Positions 14,194-25,863 of a stretch of DNA of 64,000 bases are shown here, piece after piece (the first letter of the stretch is position 1; each line of letters starts with the position of its first letter). The notes under the pieces were generated by a model. It searched no databases, was not told where the DNA came from, and saw only the letters and a list, made by a program, of their open reading frames with translations. Both the position numbers and the translations under genes were made by a program. The stretch is taken from contig CM070874.1 of NCBI GenBank assembly GCA_036365515.1, positions 98,686,442 to 98,750,441 of the forward strand, written 5' to 3'. The stretch is from Torymus aiolomorphi (taxonomy: Eukaryota; Arthropoda; Insecta; Hymenoptera; Torymidae).

Positions 14194-16209
14194 TGTGGAT
14201 ATTAATATAAGAAAATTTTTTATTGTTAACTTTAATTACATCACATATGATTTCAATATTGAATATCGTATGTATTTCGTAAATGCCTTCAGTCTTTCTT
14301 TAATTAAATTGTATTTAGCAAACATATGTAAAAATAATCGTTTGTAATGACAATTGTCGTTGCAAAGATTAATTCTTGAGACTTAAAGTTGAAAGACAAC
14401 TTATAATTATACTTGTATGGCAATGGAATTCGTTGACAAGCACGTACCGATTACAGAAAAAGAAACAATTTATGTGCTATTTTTTTATTCAATATAGTTG
14501 TTAATAAATTCAATGGCGAAGTAGTTAGGGCCGTTCTGAGTATGAATTAGTCAATGCAATTAACGCGAATCGATATTCAAATCGATCCATTTTATTCTTC
14601 TTTCCTCGTAAACAACATTTATGAAAATAGCTGCTTAACACATTATAGGTTACGAAATAAGACTGCGTACCGCATATACTTAAAATCTCTCTAATTAAGA
14701 CTGATTTCATTTGTTTTTTACATAAAAAAATAAACAGATAAAACTCACCATTGTTTCTCGTACTCACTAATTTTTATGTGAAATAAAAAATAATTTAAAA
14801 ATATTCTCAATCGAAAATACTTTTATACTACTATTGTACGATCGTTTGCTAAATGATCAAAACCTATCAAGAGAACGAAGGTCTGTATATTAGGTGAACT
14901 AAGTTTAAACACTTATTGATACGTGCGTATATTAAAAATACCGTGACCGTGCCATACGTCGAGGTCAGCGACATCAAGATCACTCGGATCGGATTTTGGA
15001 TTGTTGTCAAATAATTTACGAAAACCAATTTATTTCTAGAAGCTTAAAAACACTGTAGCTTAAAAAATAAAAATTAAATGCACAAAAATATATTTAGTAC
15101 AAGAGAATCATTACTTTTTTTAAAGAAAATTATTTATGTATTAATATAAATAAAAAAGATATACCTTTTAATAAGCGGTTCTTTATTTTTATATTTTAAT
15201 TACAAATTTTGTTTCGAAAATTAAGCAATATCGTCCAGTGTTAGATATGATTTATACAATAGACATAAAAGAAACAGTTAACACATTTTAGTACAAAAAC
15301 GATTTGGGAGACGCAACTGATATTGCACGGCTTCTTCCTCTATATATGAATATTACAGTTACAATTGAGCCGTATTTAACTGTAATTTTTGTTTCTAACG
15401 TAAAATTCTACTTCTGTAACAATATCATGTTGTAAATTGCAAAGTGCCACTATTACTTTAATCGTTTTGTTTATGTTTACTTCCAATTTTCTTAAAAATT
15501 ACAATACACCAAATTATCCAGCGAAGAATATATTAGCATGTATTTTCACTTTAACCTTGTTTTTTCTTGCATTTTTTACCGTTATTTAAAAGACAGTGTT
15601 CATTATTAAAATAATAAGCAATTATCCATTTTAATACCCTTCGACCAGGAAAGAAAAATAAAGATGCAATACTAAAAAATTAGTGGTACGTGGAAAACAA
15701 AGTTAAGTAGAAATTGTTAACGCAGGTATGGAGTAAGCAAAACTACTCTAAGAACACAATTTAATAGCAGCCATTAAACTTAACTCTTGAAAGATTCACG
15801 AAGCTCATTCAATAGCTGGGTTAATTAGTTTCTGATAGACTTACATAACGAAATTTACGAAAGTGCTTTACCTTAATATGCGACTATCGTTATAGAGATT
15901 GAGTGAACTACTAGCTATGATACTGCAGCGCATGTCTATATCACCAATTCATGATCATTTAAGTTACAGGCGGAATTGTATAAATCATCATAAAGGGTTT
16001 TATTGATTGAATATATTTATTAGATCATTATTATATTGTCTTCTCTGCTGCTGTTAGTCGTAAGATTTTTCTTTAATTTCTTTTTGCTAATCCAGTTAAG
16101 CAACATCAGATGGTATAACAGCTTTTTTAGCTACTTTAATTATTGTTAAGAATTTCATCAGATGTATAGTACTACTTTTCGTAACAAGAGTATACCTAGT
16201 ATATCAAAA
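14194..16209. other. Gene-free AT-rich stretch
   Basis: Nothing recognisable on either strand before the LINE begins. Short open frames are AT-driven. Confidence 0.5.
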
Positions 16210-16235
16210 GTTTTTTTTTTCTTTTTGAAATCAAC

Positions 16236-16883
16236 ATGAGTATAGAAGAAATTGAATATGACATCAACCAGAGAAATTTTAATGAAGAAGATAATAGAAA
16301 TTTATATTGCAGTGTAGAGCACGTATATACTAACAAGAAAAATAAAATGCAAACAGCTATTATAAAGGTAAATTCTACCACATACAGTTATATTAGAAGC
16401 AGAAAGAACAAAATCTACGTCGGTTATCAAAGCTGTAATGTCTTTGATGATATCAATATGAAACCGTGCTATAATTGTGCCAGAATAGGACACAGTGGCA
16501 AGAAATGCAAAAATGAAGCTACATGCTTAAGATGCTCAGGCGAACACTTAACAAAGGATTGTGACAGAAAAGCTAAAGTAAAATGTGCAAATTGTGTTTA
16601 TAGAAATGAGAGATTTGGAGGAAAAACGAATACCGAACATGTAGCGACTGATACGGAAAAATGTGAGTATATAAAAAATGTAATCCAAAGAAAAATTAGA
16701 AACACTGACTATCCAGTCATGCCTTACATTCCAAAGTTCCTCGGATATAATTATAATCTACCTTATCAGCCAAAGGAAACCAGTGGCAATGTTATCAAAA
16801 GTAGTGACCTGCGTAATCAACAAATGACACTAAGACAAGCGGAGATGCAAGAAGACCAGACGAAAGAACTCACAGACAAATAA
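16236..16883 (+). CDS. LINE ORF1 (gag-like zinc-knuckle protein)
   Basis: 215 codons. Two CCHC knuckles are visible: C78-x2-C81-x4-H86-x4-C91 and C97-x2-C100-x3-H104-x4-C109. A third Cys pair (C117, C120) is followed by a downstream His and Cys. This series is typical of the nucleic-acid-binding ORF1 proteins of Jockey, CR1 and R1 elements, which coat the element's RNA. The stretch before the first knuckle matches the end of the RRM-like region usually found there, so about 100-200 N-terminal residues seem to be missing. It stops 8 bases before the ORF2 ATG. The reading frame itself is intact. Confidence 0.85.
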   Translation: MSIEEIEYDINQRNFNEEDNRNLYCSVEHVYTNKKNKMQTAIIKVNSTTYSYIRSRKNKIYVGYQSCNVFDDINMKPCYNCARIGHSGKKCKNEATCLRCSGEHLTKDCDRKAKVKCANCVYRNERFGGKTNTEHVATDTEKCEYIKNVIQRKIRNTDYPVMPYIPKFLGYNYNLPYQPKETSGNVIKSSDLRNQQMTLRQAEMQEDQTKELTDK

Positions 16884-16891
16884 ACGACAGA

Positions 16892-19729
16892 ATGACTACT
16901 ATAGAATACGACACTATCGTAACCGAAGAGCTGACTTTGCAGGATGTTGAGGCTTTAAACGAAAACTTAGAAGCACATATGATAACAATACTGCATGTGA
17001 ATATAAGAGGATTAAAAACAAATCACAAGCAGCTTGAAATAATGCTGGAAAACTTTGTAATAAAACCAGATATAATAGTCTGCTCAGAATCAAGGTATCT
17101 CGAGTACCCTCAATACTATAAACTAAAATATTATAAAATGTACTATAATGAAGGTAGCATCAACGGTGCTGATGGAGTAGTAATTTACATTAATGAAGAA
17201 CTCAAAGAAACTACTAGAATAGAGGTAATTAAAGAGGTGGCCTACATAAATACTTGCATTTTCTTGAAAAATGATTTGAAACTGAATATCACCTCTACCT
17301 ACAGATCACATGGCATATCCAAAGTTGAATTCATACAAACTCTCAAAGAAATCTCAAACAAATATAAAAAAGCAAAGAATCACTTTATTGTAGGTGATTT
17401 CAACATAGATATCTTGAAAAATGATAAAATTGCAGAAGATTATACTAATGAATTACTCGAAGCTGGATATAAACCAATGTATAACGGTATTACGAGACCC
17501 AATGCAGACAAAGGCTCGTGTATAGATAATATATTTGTAAAAACTAATATAGCAGTTATCAAAGCTTTTAAATTACTAAGCTGTATTACTGATCATTATC
17601 CATTAATTTTAACCTGTAATGCAGAAAAACCGCAATCTACAAATAATAATTACTATCATTACGTGGACTACAAAAAAATTCATAATGAGTTTAAGCAAAT
17701 ACATGATTGGGACTTTATATATAGTCAGCAAAACCCGGATGCAGCGATAGAAATACTAATAAATGAAATAAAAAAATTATACAGCTCTCAACGATCAGAA
17801 AGAAAGCACATAAGAAACATACCCCAAGAAGCAAGTGGATATCCCCAGGTATAATCAAATCGTGTTTAGAAAAAGAAAAAATGTATAAAAGGTGGAGGCA
17901 GGACCCAGGAAATATGACGCTGAAACAGACATACCAAAGTTATGCGAAAGTCCTAGAGAAAATTATATTTAAAGCTAAACGTAATTACGATATAGCAGAA
18001 GCAGAAAAGGCTAGTACTAATAACAAGAAACTATGGAATTATATCAAAGAAAAAATTGGCAAAAATCCTAATAAAATAAAAAACGACTTTGACTACCTTC
18101 TAGAAAACAACGGATTCAAGATACAAGGCGATAAAAATATATCTAAACATCTAAATGAATTTTTCAGCACAATCGGATCAAACTTATCAAGAAATATCAT
18201 AAAAACACACTTGCATCCACAACGACTTAAAAGAATAGACTCCTCAATCTTTATTCGACCAATTGATATAACAGAAATTAGAAATATTGTACAAACCATG
18301 AAAGATAAAGCAGGAGGAGTTGGTGGTATTAATACTACTGTATTAAAAAACATTATAAACTATATAGATCAGCCTTTACAGTATATCTTTAATTTATGTA
18401 TACAAAAAGCAAGATGGCCGGAACAACTTAAATGTGCTGAAGTAGTACCAGTATTTAAATCAGGAAACAAACACCTAGCAACTAACTACAGACCTATCTC
18501 ATTAATCTCCAACATTGCCAAGATAATGGAAAAATTAATACACAACAGATTAATAGATTTCTTGAATAAAAATAATGTCATCTCAGATAAACAATTTGGT
18601 TTCACTAAAAGTAAAGGAACAAAAGATGCATTGGCCTACATCACCAACTACATTTGTAACAACTTGAATGACGACAAACACATTATAGCAACGTTTATCG
18701 ACCTAGCTAAAGCATTTGACACGGTCAACCATAGCATTTTATTAAATAAACTTGAAAATTACGGAATTCAAGGTTTACCATTGAAACTGATTGAAAGCTA
18801 TCTTAATAACAGAAAACAGAGAGTCAAGATAAAAAATTATGTAAGTGAGTACTTGCCACTCGCTATAGGAGTACCCCAAGGTACCATACTGGGACCGCTA
18901 TTGTTCCTACTATATATCAACGATCTCCTAACCAATGAAGTCGATTCTTGTATAATCTCTTATGCAGATGATACAGTAATACTTATCTCTGAAGACGACT
19001 GGAACGAAGCCGAAGAAAAAATGAATCAAGAACTAAATAAAGTGAATAATTGGATAGCCTCCAATGAACTATCGTTAAATGTAGACAAAACAGTGTTTAT
19101 TACTTTCGGATGTTATGTTAATAGTCTTCCAAATGATATATCTATTGTTATAAACGGTAAAAAAATTAAAAGAGTAAGCTATACTAAATATTTGGGAATA
19201 CAGATTGACTGATATCTCAGATGGGACTATCACATCGATTACATAATAAAAAAAAAACAAATATTTGCTATTCGTTTTCTACAAAATAAAAGAATTTATG
19301 ACGGTTAAGCAATTAATAATGGTCTACCATGCTTTCTTTAATAGCATCGCGAACTATGGGATAATTGCATGGGGAGGTGCTTGTAATAATGTACTGGATA
19401 GGTTACAAGCATTGCAGAATAGATTGTTAAAAAATATCTTAAGCAGATGTGATAATACTTTTAGGCCATTACATATCAAAGAAAGTTTTATTGTCGAAAG
19501 CTTGGTATATCATTATGAAGAATTTAAAAATAAATATATCTTATCGGAAAGTATAACTAGAAATAAGAACTTAGAACTGCCAAAATTGAGTAAGGAAATA
19601 TCTTTTAAGAATAGTAATGTAGTTGCCCTTAAGGCTTACAATAAACTTAATAAGGATCTCAAAACTTTAAATGTAAAACCGGAAAAGCTAAAAAAAATTA
19701 TTAAAACGTGGGTTGTAGATTCTAGATAA
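16892..19729 (+). pseudogene. LINE ORF2: APE-type endonuclease and reverse transcriptase, disrupted
   Basis: The first frame (16892-17854) is an APE-like endonuclease: Asn37, Glu66, Tyr137, GDFN at 168-171, Asp212-Asn213 and Asp234-His235 mark the usual catalytic positions. A one-base frame change near 17825-17836 moves reading to the next frame, where WISPGIIKS continues the family pattern. The reverse transcriptase (17836-19212) has FIDLAKAFD (motif A), GVPQGTILGPLLF (motif B) and YADDT (motif C). TGA at 19210 and a frameshift in the following A-rich run separate the C-terminal thumb-like part (19265-19729). All catalytic motifs remain, so the copy is young or recently inactivated. Confidence 0.92.
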
Positions 19730-19990
19730 TTTTATTTATATTTGTTTTATAAAAGTTTATACTTGTTGACACTAAACTAATGAAATTCAAATGTTTATAC
19801 TTAATTGCTTTAGTTTAAGTACCATAGATTTAAGTTGCGTTATGCCAGACCTGTGTACAGATATATTACATATCTCTACAGGAAGTGCTCTGTATCTTAT
19901 ATATATTTTTGTATATCTAGATGTCAGTGGCTTGTATATTTTTGTACTCTGGTTAAATAAATAAATAAAAAAAAAATAAATAAAAATCTT

Positions 19991-21521
19991 ACTCAATAAA
20001 CAAATTTATTTTTTTCATTGTTAGTTAAAGTAAAATATAACAAATTTATCTTTAAATCAAATTTTGAAGTATTTCATGATTATGATTTGTAAATGTTTGC
20101 TTCGACGAAAAAATGATTTCATCCATAAATAAAATCTCTATTTTTCAAACATTTGCACAATTTGTCCAATACGACATAATTTTCAATTCTTAGAAATATA
20201 TAGCAGCCTTAATTCCGACAAAGTATGTATTCAAACAATCCATGTTTATCCTGCTATTATTATTCTTTTCTCAGAACAACTTCCTTCAAAATTATAACAT
20301 TTTCCCACTTACAAGCGATAAAATTCCTCCGGGAACACCTTTGCAATTTGAAAATGGACTGCAGTCAAGTGAGCTAATTTTCGTATGAAACTCACGACGT
20401 TCCGCCTCGCTAGGCTCGACCTTCGTTGTCAATACGGCATCGCGTCTCCCAGTTCGCCCGAAACGATCATCTTTGCGTGCCATCCTCCCGCGCGAAATTG
20501 CCCGCAAGAACTGCGCGAGCGCAGCGTTTCCGCAGCAGCAGCGAGTCAATTTGGCCGCACGATATCGCCAAATGAACCTTTAATCTATCCGGCATCGGTC
20601 GTGTATGCAATCTACTAATTTCGTGCAGTGGCAGCAGGGCCACTGGCAGTGAGATTATGTGGCAATTAGCTGCATAGACCGAGACATAGACGGAGAACCG
20701 TAATCTGCCCATTAGGATGAGCGCGGAATTGTCGCAGCGGTGATGCAACGAGGTTCCGCGTCGCGCGCCTTCCAATTGGTTCGGTAGCTGTTCCTTTGCA
20801 AGTTCCTGTGGCGTAAGCTAGGTAACGAACTGCGTCCGTTCACCGTCTCGTGGTTATACGGCTAACGTTGTTTCTGATAGAGCATTTTCTGCTTTTCTAA
20901 GTTGACAAAAGCTCACAGTTAGGATTATACGACCTGGACTCTCTGTATTCTACATATATGTTTCCAAGTGACTTTATACCAGAAAGAGATAGTTATTTTA
21001 TTTATCACTAATCTAACAAGATTGAATAATTACCTATATAAATCAATAGAAACTTAAAATTTTACTAGGATATTAAAAAAGCTTCTTTGAAAATAGTAAT
21101 TATGGAGGCATTTAATTTTTCGTACTAAAGTACATTTACTTTCTTGAAAACGGATAATGCTAAGTTGCCTTGTATACTGCTTTAGGAGAGGATCCACCAA
21201 AACTTTTATCGTAAATTGTTAAAAGTTTATTTTAAACTATCGTCTGTTTTACTTTGTTGCGGAAGCTGGTTTGCAACCGTGATAAATTCGGAACTCGAAT
21301 CTGTCGTTTTTCGACGCCTTCAAGTTCTCCCTAAAATAGAAACTGTTACGAGAATTTACCTAAATGGAGATCGAATAAAGTGGATATTACCGAATATTTT
21401 GACTTTATTTTTTAAATGGTTTACAGAATAAAAAAAAAATTCAATCCCCCTTGTGAACGTGAAACAAGTGTTTACCGGTAGGATACTGTTAAATAACATA
21501 TCTTTCAAGATATCGTGTACC
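19991..21521. other. Gene-free stretch with a CpG-dense patch
   Basis: About 20380-20830 is much richer in GC and CpG than its surroundings and is open in several frames on both strands, with no recognisable protein. This is best read as a regulatory or promoter-like island, or a lone untranslated exon. The rest is AT-rich and featureless. Confidence 0.4.
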
Positions 21522-21780
21522 ATACACGAAGAGAAATTCCATAGTTAAAATTATTAGAGTTCGCTAGTAATTTTGTCACAGACTGACTAAATGGACTTTT
21601 TACGAGATTTTTAACAAATTTTACGAGGCACAAAATAATTTTTCTGATTTTTATTCGAAAAATGTACAATAGTACATGGTAAAATTTATTTTGTGCCTCG
21701 TAAAATTCATTTTAGTCAGTTTGTGACAAAATTACTAGCGAACTCTAGTAATTTTAACTATGGAATTTCTCTCCGTGTAT
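21522..21780. mobile_element. Foldback element, about 260 bp
   Basis: The ends are inverted: ATACACGAAGAGAAATTCC on the left and GGAATTTCTCTCCGTGTAT on the right, differing at one position. The pairing continues for about 110 bp per arm through CTAGTAATTTTGTCACA and ACGAGGCACAAAATAA. No coding capacity. Confidence 0.8.
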
Positions 21781-22811
21781 AACTTGACTTGTGTACTAGT
21801 AAAGGTAGTTTATCTAAAAAATTTAATTTAGTACTTGCGTAAATTTGATAAAATAACAAAAGTAGTATTTACGAAAGTAAATGATAACCTGTTAATTTAA
21901 GAAAGAAAAAATAAATCTTTTTTATTTCATTTAAAATTTGAATAATATAAATGACATATCTTATTTAATGAATAGCAGTCATTAAATTACTCCCAATACC
22001 TCCCAAAAATGTACTAATCTTCATCATGTGAAACGAGCTTATAAAAATTGAATGACATAACACTTTACATCCTTACAACGCACTGCTGAATTACTTTGGT
22101 CCATCAATTGAAATTCAACGATCCCATAAATACTTAAATTTGACATAAAATAGACCGTTCCAATTGAACCTATTATCTAGTAGTCCATTAAACATTAATT
22201 TAATTCGAAACTTTTTGAAAAGTATCTCCTATTTTCTGAAATACTTATTTCGTAAAAACTAATTTAATAATTTTGTCCGATCAAGATTGAGAAATATAAT
22301 TGATTCATTTCTAAGGCTAGACAGAGTCATCGATTGGTGAGAAGAACTATTTCTGAAAGCTATAAATTTATACTGATTGGTATGAGGATAAAATTATATG
22401 AATACCCTCGATTGCCATTGCAAGCCAATTCACTGTATAGAAGTTCAACGACATTAAACTTGAGTTTATTTATAAAGTATATTTACTGCTTCACGCGGGC
22501 GTGTTGTGCTGACGCGGGATTCTGTAGTCCAATAGAATCGTGCTTATTTTTAACGTTATTGTTTTATTTATAGATTTAAGTCTGTTTCTATGCTGAAACT
22601 ATTTTGAACCTAACAATCAGTCATCACTTGTAAAAATGTAGCTTGTTTTATGATTTAGGCTATGATAATCATGTAACTTGAAAAAAACCATTGTGAATTT
22701 TTCTAATAAAACATTATCAACTTTCAATTACAATAAAAATTTTTTTTTTATACGGTATAAAATCCAATTTTACTGATATGGAAACTTAATGGGTTAAAGC
22801 CATTGTACTTA
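21781..22811. other. Gene-free AT-rich stretch
   Basis: Nothing recognisable on either strand. Confidence 0.5.
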
Positions 22812-23469
22812 TACAAGGAGAGTGGTACCTTTGGTAAGCGGTTTCGTGCCTATATAAATGAAGCCTAGTACCAGTAATTAGTTCTTATAGGCCTTTTTTC
22901 TTGAGATATGGGTTACCTAATCTTAAAAATGCGGTTTTTAAAAAAATAATCATGTTTCTTCTATTGACTATCACGATAAACTAAAACGATTAAGTAAAAG
23001 TAGGCAGAGAAAGCTAAAATTTAAGCTTTGGTTTGTCAAAAAATATTAATTTTTCATCAAAATTATAAGCAATTAAAGATAGCGCAAGAAAATGGTTGAA
23101 ACTAAGACCCATTAATTCGTTTAAAAGACTAATTTTTAACCATTGTCTTACGCTATCGTTAATTGCTTATAATACACTGAAAAATTAATATTTTTTTGAC
23201 GATAACAAAGCTTAAATTTTGTTTTGTCGGTCTACTTTTTTAATTTTTCTTGCTCGATTTCATATCATAGATACTTGTTAAGTGATAGTCAATAGAAGAG
23301 ATATAATTTTTTTTAAATAACGCATTTTTAAGATTAGATAACCCATATCATGAGAAAAAGAAGCAATGATAACTAATTACTGGTATTGGGCTTCATTTTT
23401 AGGCACGAAAAATCGATTCTCAAAGCCCAGTTAAGTGCCGCTTCCCAAACGTTATGCACTCTCCTTGTT
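22812..23469. mobile_element. Foldback element A, about 655 bp
   Basis: Two arms of about 310-340 bp pair nose to nose. The tips are ACAAGGAGAGTG and CACTCTCCTTGT. Shared blocks include CTATTGACTATCAC, AAAATTTAAGCTTTG and TTATAAGCAATTAA. The loop is only a few tens of bases near 23120. The right arm has extra sequence near its tip. The right end touches the TTAA that bounds the next element. Confidence 0.8.
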
Positions 23470-24654
23470 AAGGTGGTTTTTTCGCTACTCCCCTAGTCAA
23501 ATCAGTGCTGAATGAAGAGGTTATCTAAAATTTTAAAAAACCATAGTTGTAATGTCATTTATTTATTGAAAAAGATATAGATAGCCAACGTATTATAAAC
23601 GAAGTGTATTCAACATGATTAAGATAACTTTTTGAGCAAAATGTCGATTTTCAGAAACAGATATCATCAACATAAATAATCATTGATAAAACATCTTAAT
23701 ATTTTTTGTTTCTCAACCGATTTTAGTTTTTAAGGTCTTGTTTGTTCCTTAAGTAATGTAATTTTATGGGGACTTTCCGAAGAAAAAATTCAAAATTATT
23801 CAAAACTCAGAGAGTTATAGCTATTTGTTAATAAATTCGTGAACGAGGTTATAAAAATAATTTTTTTGTCTAGCGGGCCGAAAGTACCACTTTCGCTCCC
23901 GGCGCCCGATCGCGAAGGTTGTATTTTCGGCCTCGCTAGGCAAAAAAATAGTATACGCTCCACGGGAGTAAAATTGGCCAGCCCCCAGCTCGTGTTTGCC
24001 ACCCTCGCCTTCGGCTCGGGTGGCAATTTACACGAGCTGTGGACTGTCCAAGTTTTTTCCTCCCTTGGTGCGTAATATACTATTCACCATATCCTGGCCG
24101 AAAGTACCACTTTCGCTCCCGGCTCAAAAACGCGAATGTGCAGGTATTTTCGGCCCGGGTATGGTAAAAAATCGTATACGCAATACGGGGATAAAGAGGG
24201 CGACCCCAGAGCACTTCTGCCTTTGGCTCGGGTGGCAATTTACACGTGCTCTTTACTGGCCAACTCTTTACCTCCCTAGTTGCCTAATATACTATTTTTC
24301 AATTGGCTATAACTTTCTGGATTTTGAATAATTTTGAATTTTTCATTCGGCAAGTGCCCATGAAATTATTAAGGAACAAAACGAGACCTTAAAAACTAAA
24401 ATCGGTTGAGAAACAAAAAATATTAAGATGTTTTATCAATGATTGTTTGTGCTGACGATATCTGTTTCTGAAATATCGACATGTTGTGAAAAAAGTTATC
24501 TTAGTCATGTTGAATACACTTCATTTATAATACATTGACTCTCTATATATTTTTCAGTAAATAAATAACATTATAACTATGGTTTTTTTTAATTTTAGAT
24601 AACCTCTTCATTCAGCACTGATTTGACTAGGGAGTAGCGAAAGAACCACCTTAA
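23468..24654. mobile_element. Foldback element B, TTAA-bounded, 1187 bp
   Basis: Both ends are TTAA followed inward by GGTGGTT, then a CGCTACTCCC/GGGAGTAGCG block. Arms of about 360 bp (23468-23832 and 24294-24654) are inverted copies of each other. The centre holds two tandem units of about 220 bp. TTAA at both borders is what piggyBac-type integration leaves, but the terminal bases differ from the classical CCCT start, so the assignment is only by target site. Confidence 0.8.
23876..24290. repeat. Two tandem units of about 220 bp inside element B
   Basis: A 28-bp block beginning GGCCGAAAGTACCACTTTCG is identical at 23876 and 24096. Each unit then carries a TATTTTCGGCC block, a GGCTCGGGTGGCAATTTACAC block and ends near TAATATACTATT. 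CGAAAGT-ACC-ACTTTCG is a perfect 7-bp hairpin. The stretch is GC-richer than the arms and stays open in several frames on both strands. Confidence 0.8.
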
Positions 24655-25807
24655 TCATTTCCTTGAACGATACAACAATTTATATGGATATTTCCAATTA
24701 TTTTCAAGAAAGCAATCATTTCTCTTACAAAACTCAAAGCGCCGCCTCGACTTATTTTCTTTGCGATTACCCGAAGTGTGTTCACTTAATATTCTATGCA
24801 AGTTGCATCGTGTAGTATCGGCGCTACATCACCTCATCTCTTTATTGCACACTTGCACCCATCACTTATTTTCCTCTGCCTACAGTACTGCAACGTAATT
24901 GCACCGAATAATTAAAGAATACGAGATCTATTGGCGAGTCGCAAGTGTGCAAATGAGTATAAGTTCATGTATACATATAACTCGGAAATAATGCCGAAGG
25001 CAACAATCTGTACAACCGATGGTTCGAGCGCGGTCATCGATTTGTGTATCTAGGCTTGCGCATCTACGGGAAATTGCGAAAGATGTGGATAAGCGAGTGA
25101 ACTTTTTGTTTCTGTAACTATATACATATATACCCGCTAGTCTACGCACGAGGAAATTTTTCACGACGCACTACCGCGTGGACCGGAAAACTAAATGGAG
25201 TTATTTCGATGCTAGCAACGATAAATATGCATTATCAGAGATATTGACTCTTAATGTGGAAGGCTATTAACACGGTAAAAAGAAGTATAATGAAATAAAA
25301 TGCGTTGATAAGAGCAGGCGAGACGCCAGCTCAATTTCATTATTGACTGTTAGTTGATATCACTAAAGTTCGAATTCATAAAGCGTTTGGATACTCATTT
25401 TGAAACTCGTTTTTTTTTTTTTTTACTTAATTTTATGAAAACTCATAAAATTTAATGAAAGATCAGAAGTTTCGATATCCATTAGCATTAGCATCACTTT
25501 TAAGAAATTTCCATAAAAGAATTTGAATAGGAATGCACCGTATCAGTTGTTCCATTTAAATTTTATGAATAAGAATTTTATTTCTTGCCAGATACGAAAA
25601 AAGTATTCACGCGATGAATGAATCAAAGCGCAGATAAAATACACGTGCACCTGCCTTTGTTTATGTGATACGTTGCATCATTTCAGTGTGAAAGACCGCA
25701 TATTGACTCAATAGAATTAAGTTCATGATGAATAATATATGATTGATACGTAGAAAATTTTAGTTATATTTTTATTATTTCTTTATTTTCCATTTATTTA
25801 TAATTAT
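24655..25807. other. Gene-free stretch
   Basis: No supported gene; a modest GC-richer patch lies at about 24990-25190. Confidence 0.45.
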
Positions 25808-25863
25808 AACAATTTATACTTATCTACTGTAATATATATTACAGTAGATAAGTATAAATTGTT
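25808..25863. repeat. 56-bp perfect palindrome
   Basis: The 28 bases from 25808 (AACAATTTATACTTATCTAC, then TGTAATAT) are followed without spacer by their exact reverse complement. I checked each pair; symmetry fails only beyond 25807/25864. It can form a hairpin or cruciform. Confidence 0.95.

Larger units (their letters stand above)
16210..19990 (+). mobile_element. Non-LTR retrotransposon (LINE), Jockey/CR1 group, nearly full length but broken
   Basis: It carries, in order, a zinc-knuckle ORF1, an ORF2 endonuclease, a reverse transcriptase and a C-terminal region, and ends in a tail of AAATA repeats and poly-A at 19953-19986. This is the layout of non-LTR elements that copy by target-primed reverse transcription. 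The 5' end is probably truncated, because ORF1 lacks most of the N-terminal part seen in related elements. ORF2 is interrupted by a frameshift near 17825-17836, a TGA at about 19210 and a second frameshift in an A-run near 19245-19260. I could not define target-site duplications. Confidence 0.93.

Noticed and set aside
14730..14767. AATG/GTGAGT donor upstream of aquaporin A
   Set aside because: The frame has no ATG start before it, and splicing would create a short upstream frame. At most an untranslated exon.
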